From Ignavibacteria bacterium (lineage in GTDB: Bacteria > Bacteroidota > Ignavibacteria > Tepidaquicellales > Tepidaquicellaceae), in the NCBI GenBank assembly GCA_016716125.1, contig JADJWZ010000014.1, positions 59,184 through 123,183 of the forward strand: DNA of 64,000 nucleotides, read 5' to 3'. Every line of letters begins with the position of its first letter. Position 1 is the first letter of the stretch. Below are positions 62,197-64,000 of this stretch, piece by piece. The notes under the pieces are model-generated. The model was not told the DNA's origin and did not search any database. It saw nothing but the letters and a program-made list of their open reading frames with translations. The position numbers were made by a program, and so were the translations under genes.

Positions 62197-64000
62197 TTAT
62201 AGTAAGTCGCCCCCTATGGTCCTTGCAATTACAACAGGGGCTATTTTTTTTGCTCCAAAATTAGTTAATAATCTGCCGGCTTCCTTCAATGTTGCGCCGC
62301 TATCAAAGATGTCATCTATGAGTAAAATACTTTTACCTTTGATGTCATTCGGAGTAATAAAAGTAAAGGCACCGCTTACGTTTTCTGTTTTAAGATAACC
62401 GTTTTCAAAAATCTTTTGTTCTTTGGTAACTCTGCTTTTTGTCAGGTTATGAGAAATTGGAAAATTTAAAACTTGAGAAACTTTTGCAGCAAAGTTTTTT
62501 ACTAAATCACCAGATGAAGTAGGCGGAATATAAACTACCATATCAAATTTCTCCTGACCAAACTTCTTTCGAAATGCCTTTAATACCAGCCTTAAAAGAA
62601 AGTCAGGAAAGTCACCGCCATGTTCATATTTTGAACGATGAATTGCATCACCAATATTAGAAACACCATAATAAGATGCAGCTACTCCATTTACCATGTT
62701 TGAACCTTTTGATTCAACTTCTAATTCAGGGAAATAATCTTCTCTGAAATTTTGCAATTTATCTGTCCATTCAGAAGTAACTGATACTGAAATTTTCTTT
62801 TCGCCTGTGTTGTCACAATTCGTAAATGTGTGATTTGAATTATCACCTAAATAATCACAAAGAAATTTCATTCGTGATTTATCAGTATCAACATAAGCAA
62901 TCATATTTTCAAGATCAGCGAGTTTAGCATTTCGTAACTCTTCAAACGTTTTAGTATTTAAGGGTTGTGAGTTTGGAACAAACTCATACTTTTTACTTTT
63001 ACCAATGATTACTTCACGAATAATACGTTGTTCAATTAAATCAGCTTTAATAACTCTGATTTGATTTTGCTTCAGGTTCGTTCGTTTCATTAAATCCCTT
63101 TCTCCAAGCAATTCAGATTTAACTGTTGCAATAACTTTCTCATATTTTTTTATTGATGGTCTGCCACTTTCTATAAAAGCTTCGGGTAATTTTCTGTCTT
63201 CCGGGTTGTAAAACAAAATTATATATGATGGTAGTCCATCTCTGCCTGCTCTGCCAATCTCCTGATAATAATGAATTGGTGATTGCGGGATTTGAGTATG
63301 AATTATAAATCGAATGTCAGGCTTGTCAATTCCCATTCCCAACGCGTTTGTGGATATGACACATTTCCATTTGTTTGCCATCAATCCATTTTCGACAGAA
63401 ATTCTCGAATCAGCATCCAACCCTGCATTGTAAGCGGCAGATGATATTTTGAGATTCTCAAACCAATTGGAATAAATTTCTGTAGCAACCCTTGTTCCTG
63501 TGTAAAGAATTCCTGAACCGGGGAATCTGTTTAAGTTTTTACCGAGCCAAATTAACTTTTCATCTTCAGATGAAACTTTAACAACGAACAATTTGAAATT
63601 GTCCCGCATTAAATTTCCCCGGATGGTCTCAATGTTATTTCCAATTTGCTGAGCAACATCAAGTTCAACTCTTTTGGTCGCTGTTGCTGTAGTTGCTAGA
63701 ACAGGAAGTCCTTTAGGCAATAACTTAACCAGATTAATAATTCTTTTAAATGCAGGACGGAAGTCGTGACCCCAAACCGAAATACAATGTGCTTCGTCAA
63801 CTACAACCATTGATAAATTCATTTGCTGAGTTGCCTCAATCCATTCACTGTTTTCTTGTCTTTCAGGTGCTATGTATAGGATTTTTATTTTACCCTGTTT
63901 TGCTTCATTCATTATCTGTGTGTTTTCATCCGGTGTCTGCTCGCTATTGATACATTTTGCAGAAATACCCAGCGCTGTCAATTTTTTGACCTGATCACGC
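62197..64000 (-). CDS. recQ: RecQ-family helicase fused to a phosphoribosyltransferase domain (5' end beyond window)
   Basis: At least 600 residues; the frame is open to the window edge (DQVKKLTALG is visible), so helicase motif I is outside. Seen: DEAH box VVVDEAHCISVWGHDFRP, motif III VLATTATAT, motif V CVISTNALGMGIDKPD, and motif VI YYQEIGRAGRDG, all RecQ-type. The usual RecQ zinc and HRDC regions are not recognised. From about residue 430 a type I PRTase domain follows: VVYIPPTSSGDLVKNF and the PRPP loop ILLIDDIFDSGATLKEA, as in ComF. It unwinds DNA using ATP; the PRTase may act on a nucleobase or sense PRPP. Operon with dprA. Confidence 0.88.
   Translation of the reverse strand, partial: RDQVKKLTALGISAKCINSEQTPDENTQIMNEAKQGKIKILYIAPERQENSEWIEATQQMNLSMVVVDEAHCISVWGHDFRPAFKRIINLVKLLPKGLPVLATTATATKRVELDVAQQIGNNIETIRGNLMRDNFKLFVVKVSSEDEKLIWLGKNLNRFPGSGILYTGTRVATEIYSNWFENLKISSAAYNAGLDADSRISVENGLMANKWKCVISTNALGMGIDKPDIRFIIHTQIPQSPIHYYQEIGRAGRDGLPSYIILFYNPEDRKLPEAFIESGRPSIKKYEKVIATVKSELLGERDLMKRTNLKQNQIRVIKADLIEQRIIREVIIGKSKKYEFVPNSQPLNTKTFEELRNAKLADLENMIAYVDTDKSRMKFLCDYLGDNSNHTFTNCDNTGEKKISVSVTSEWTDKLQNFREDYFPELEVESKGSNMVNGVAASYYGVSNIGDAIHRSKYEHGGDFPDFLLRLVLKAFRKKFGQEKFDMVVYIPPTSSGDLVKNFAAKVSQVLNFPISHNLTKSRVTKEQKIFENGYLKTENVSGAFTFITPNDIKGKSILLIDDIFDSGATLKEAGRLLTNFGAKKIAPVVIARTIGGDLL

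Overview
The window looks like the chromosome of an AT-rich, Gram-negative Bacteroidota/Ignavibacteria-type bacterium. This rests on three things seen in the sequence: secreted proteins ending in type A C-terminal sorting domains of the type IX secretion system (the YPNPFNP...VYDILGKE pattern), a TonB-dependent receptor with an N-terminal carboxypeptidase-regulatory-like domain, and mostly SD-less starts with a few strong GGAGG exceptions. No rRNA, tRNA or CRISPR array was seen.

Layout. (1) 0-9.6 kb: housekeeping and metabolic genes: a cut-off SDR, a PPK2 polyphosphate kinase, a serine hydrolase, a TPR protein, a peptidase E/SnoaL fusion, and an overlapping run purT - methyltransferase - C-terminal half of carbamoyl-phosphate synthase. 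(2) 9.6-15.2 kb, minus strand: a tight carotenoid operon led by a CarH-like B12 photoreceptor repressor (carH - crtI - crtB - lycopene cyclase - glycosyltransferase - cruF). (3) 15.4-17.8 kb: a TonB-dependent receptor split by frameshifts. (4) 18-49.4 kb: an accessory surface-protein region. It holds large secreted beta-propeller proteins (FG-GAP/VCBS, BNR-like, IPT/TIG, choice-of-anchor domains). Six of them, one a truncated relic, end in the same ~175-residue module: a beta-rich domain plus two dockerin-like calcium loops, finishing in ...NFIGKITP or a close variant. Four members of an uncharacterised ~490-residue helical family lie between them, and each is transcribed divergently from a surface-protein gene. 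An IS110/IS1111-type element, heptamer repeats placed at gene ends and a strict 21-bp periodic array also lie here. (5) 49.4-53.1 kb: an ABC-2 exporter (ATPase frameshifted) and an aldehyde dehydrogenase. (6) 53.4-61 kb: single minus-strand genes (VCBS protein, baeRF3, cupin, small membrane proteins, TPR, HXXEE, DUF6064, DUF2071). (7) 61-64 kb: a DprA-like protein in an operon with a RecQ-helicase/phosphoribosyltransferase fusion that runs off the window.

How the genes fit together. The carotenoid operon probably makes a glycosylated hydroxy-carotenoid under light control by CarH. The surface region appears to be an expanding family of exported propeller proteins sharing one C-terminal module, with the helical paralogues as candidate dedicated partners or regulators. 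RecQ-PRTase/DprA resembles a DNA-handling or defence module.

Caution. Several genes (purT, the TonB receptor, the ABC ATPase, one ~490-aa paralogue, one surface-protein C-terminus, perhaps the glycosyltransferase start) carry small indels, several of them in homopolymer runs. Some may be assembly errors rather than real pseudogenes.
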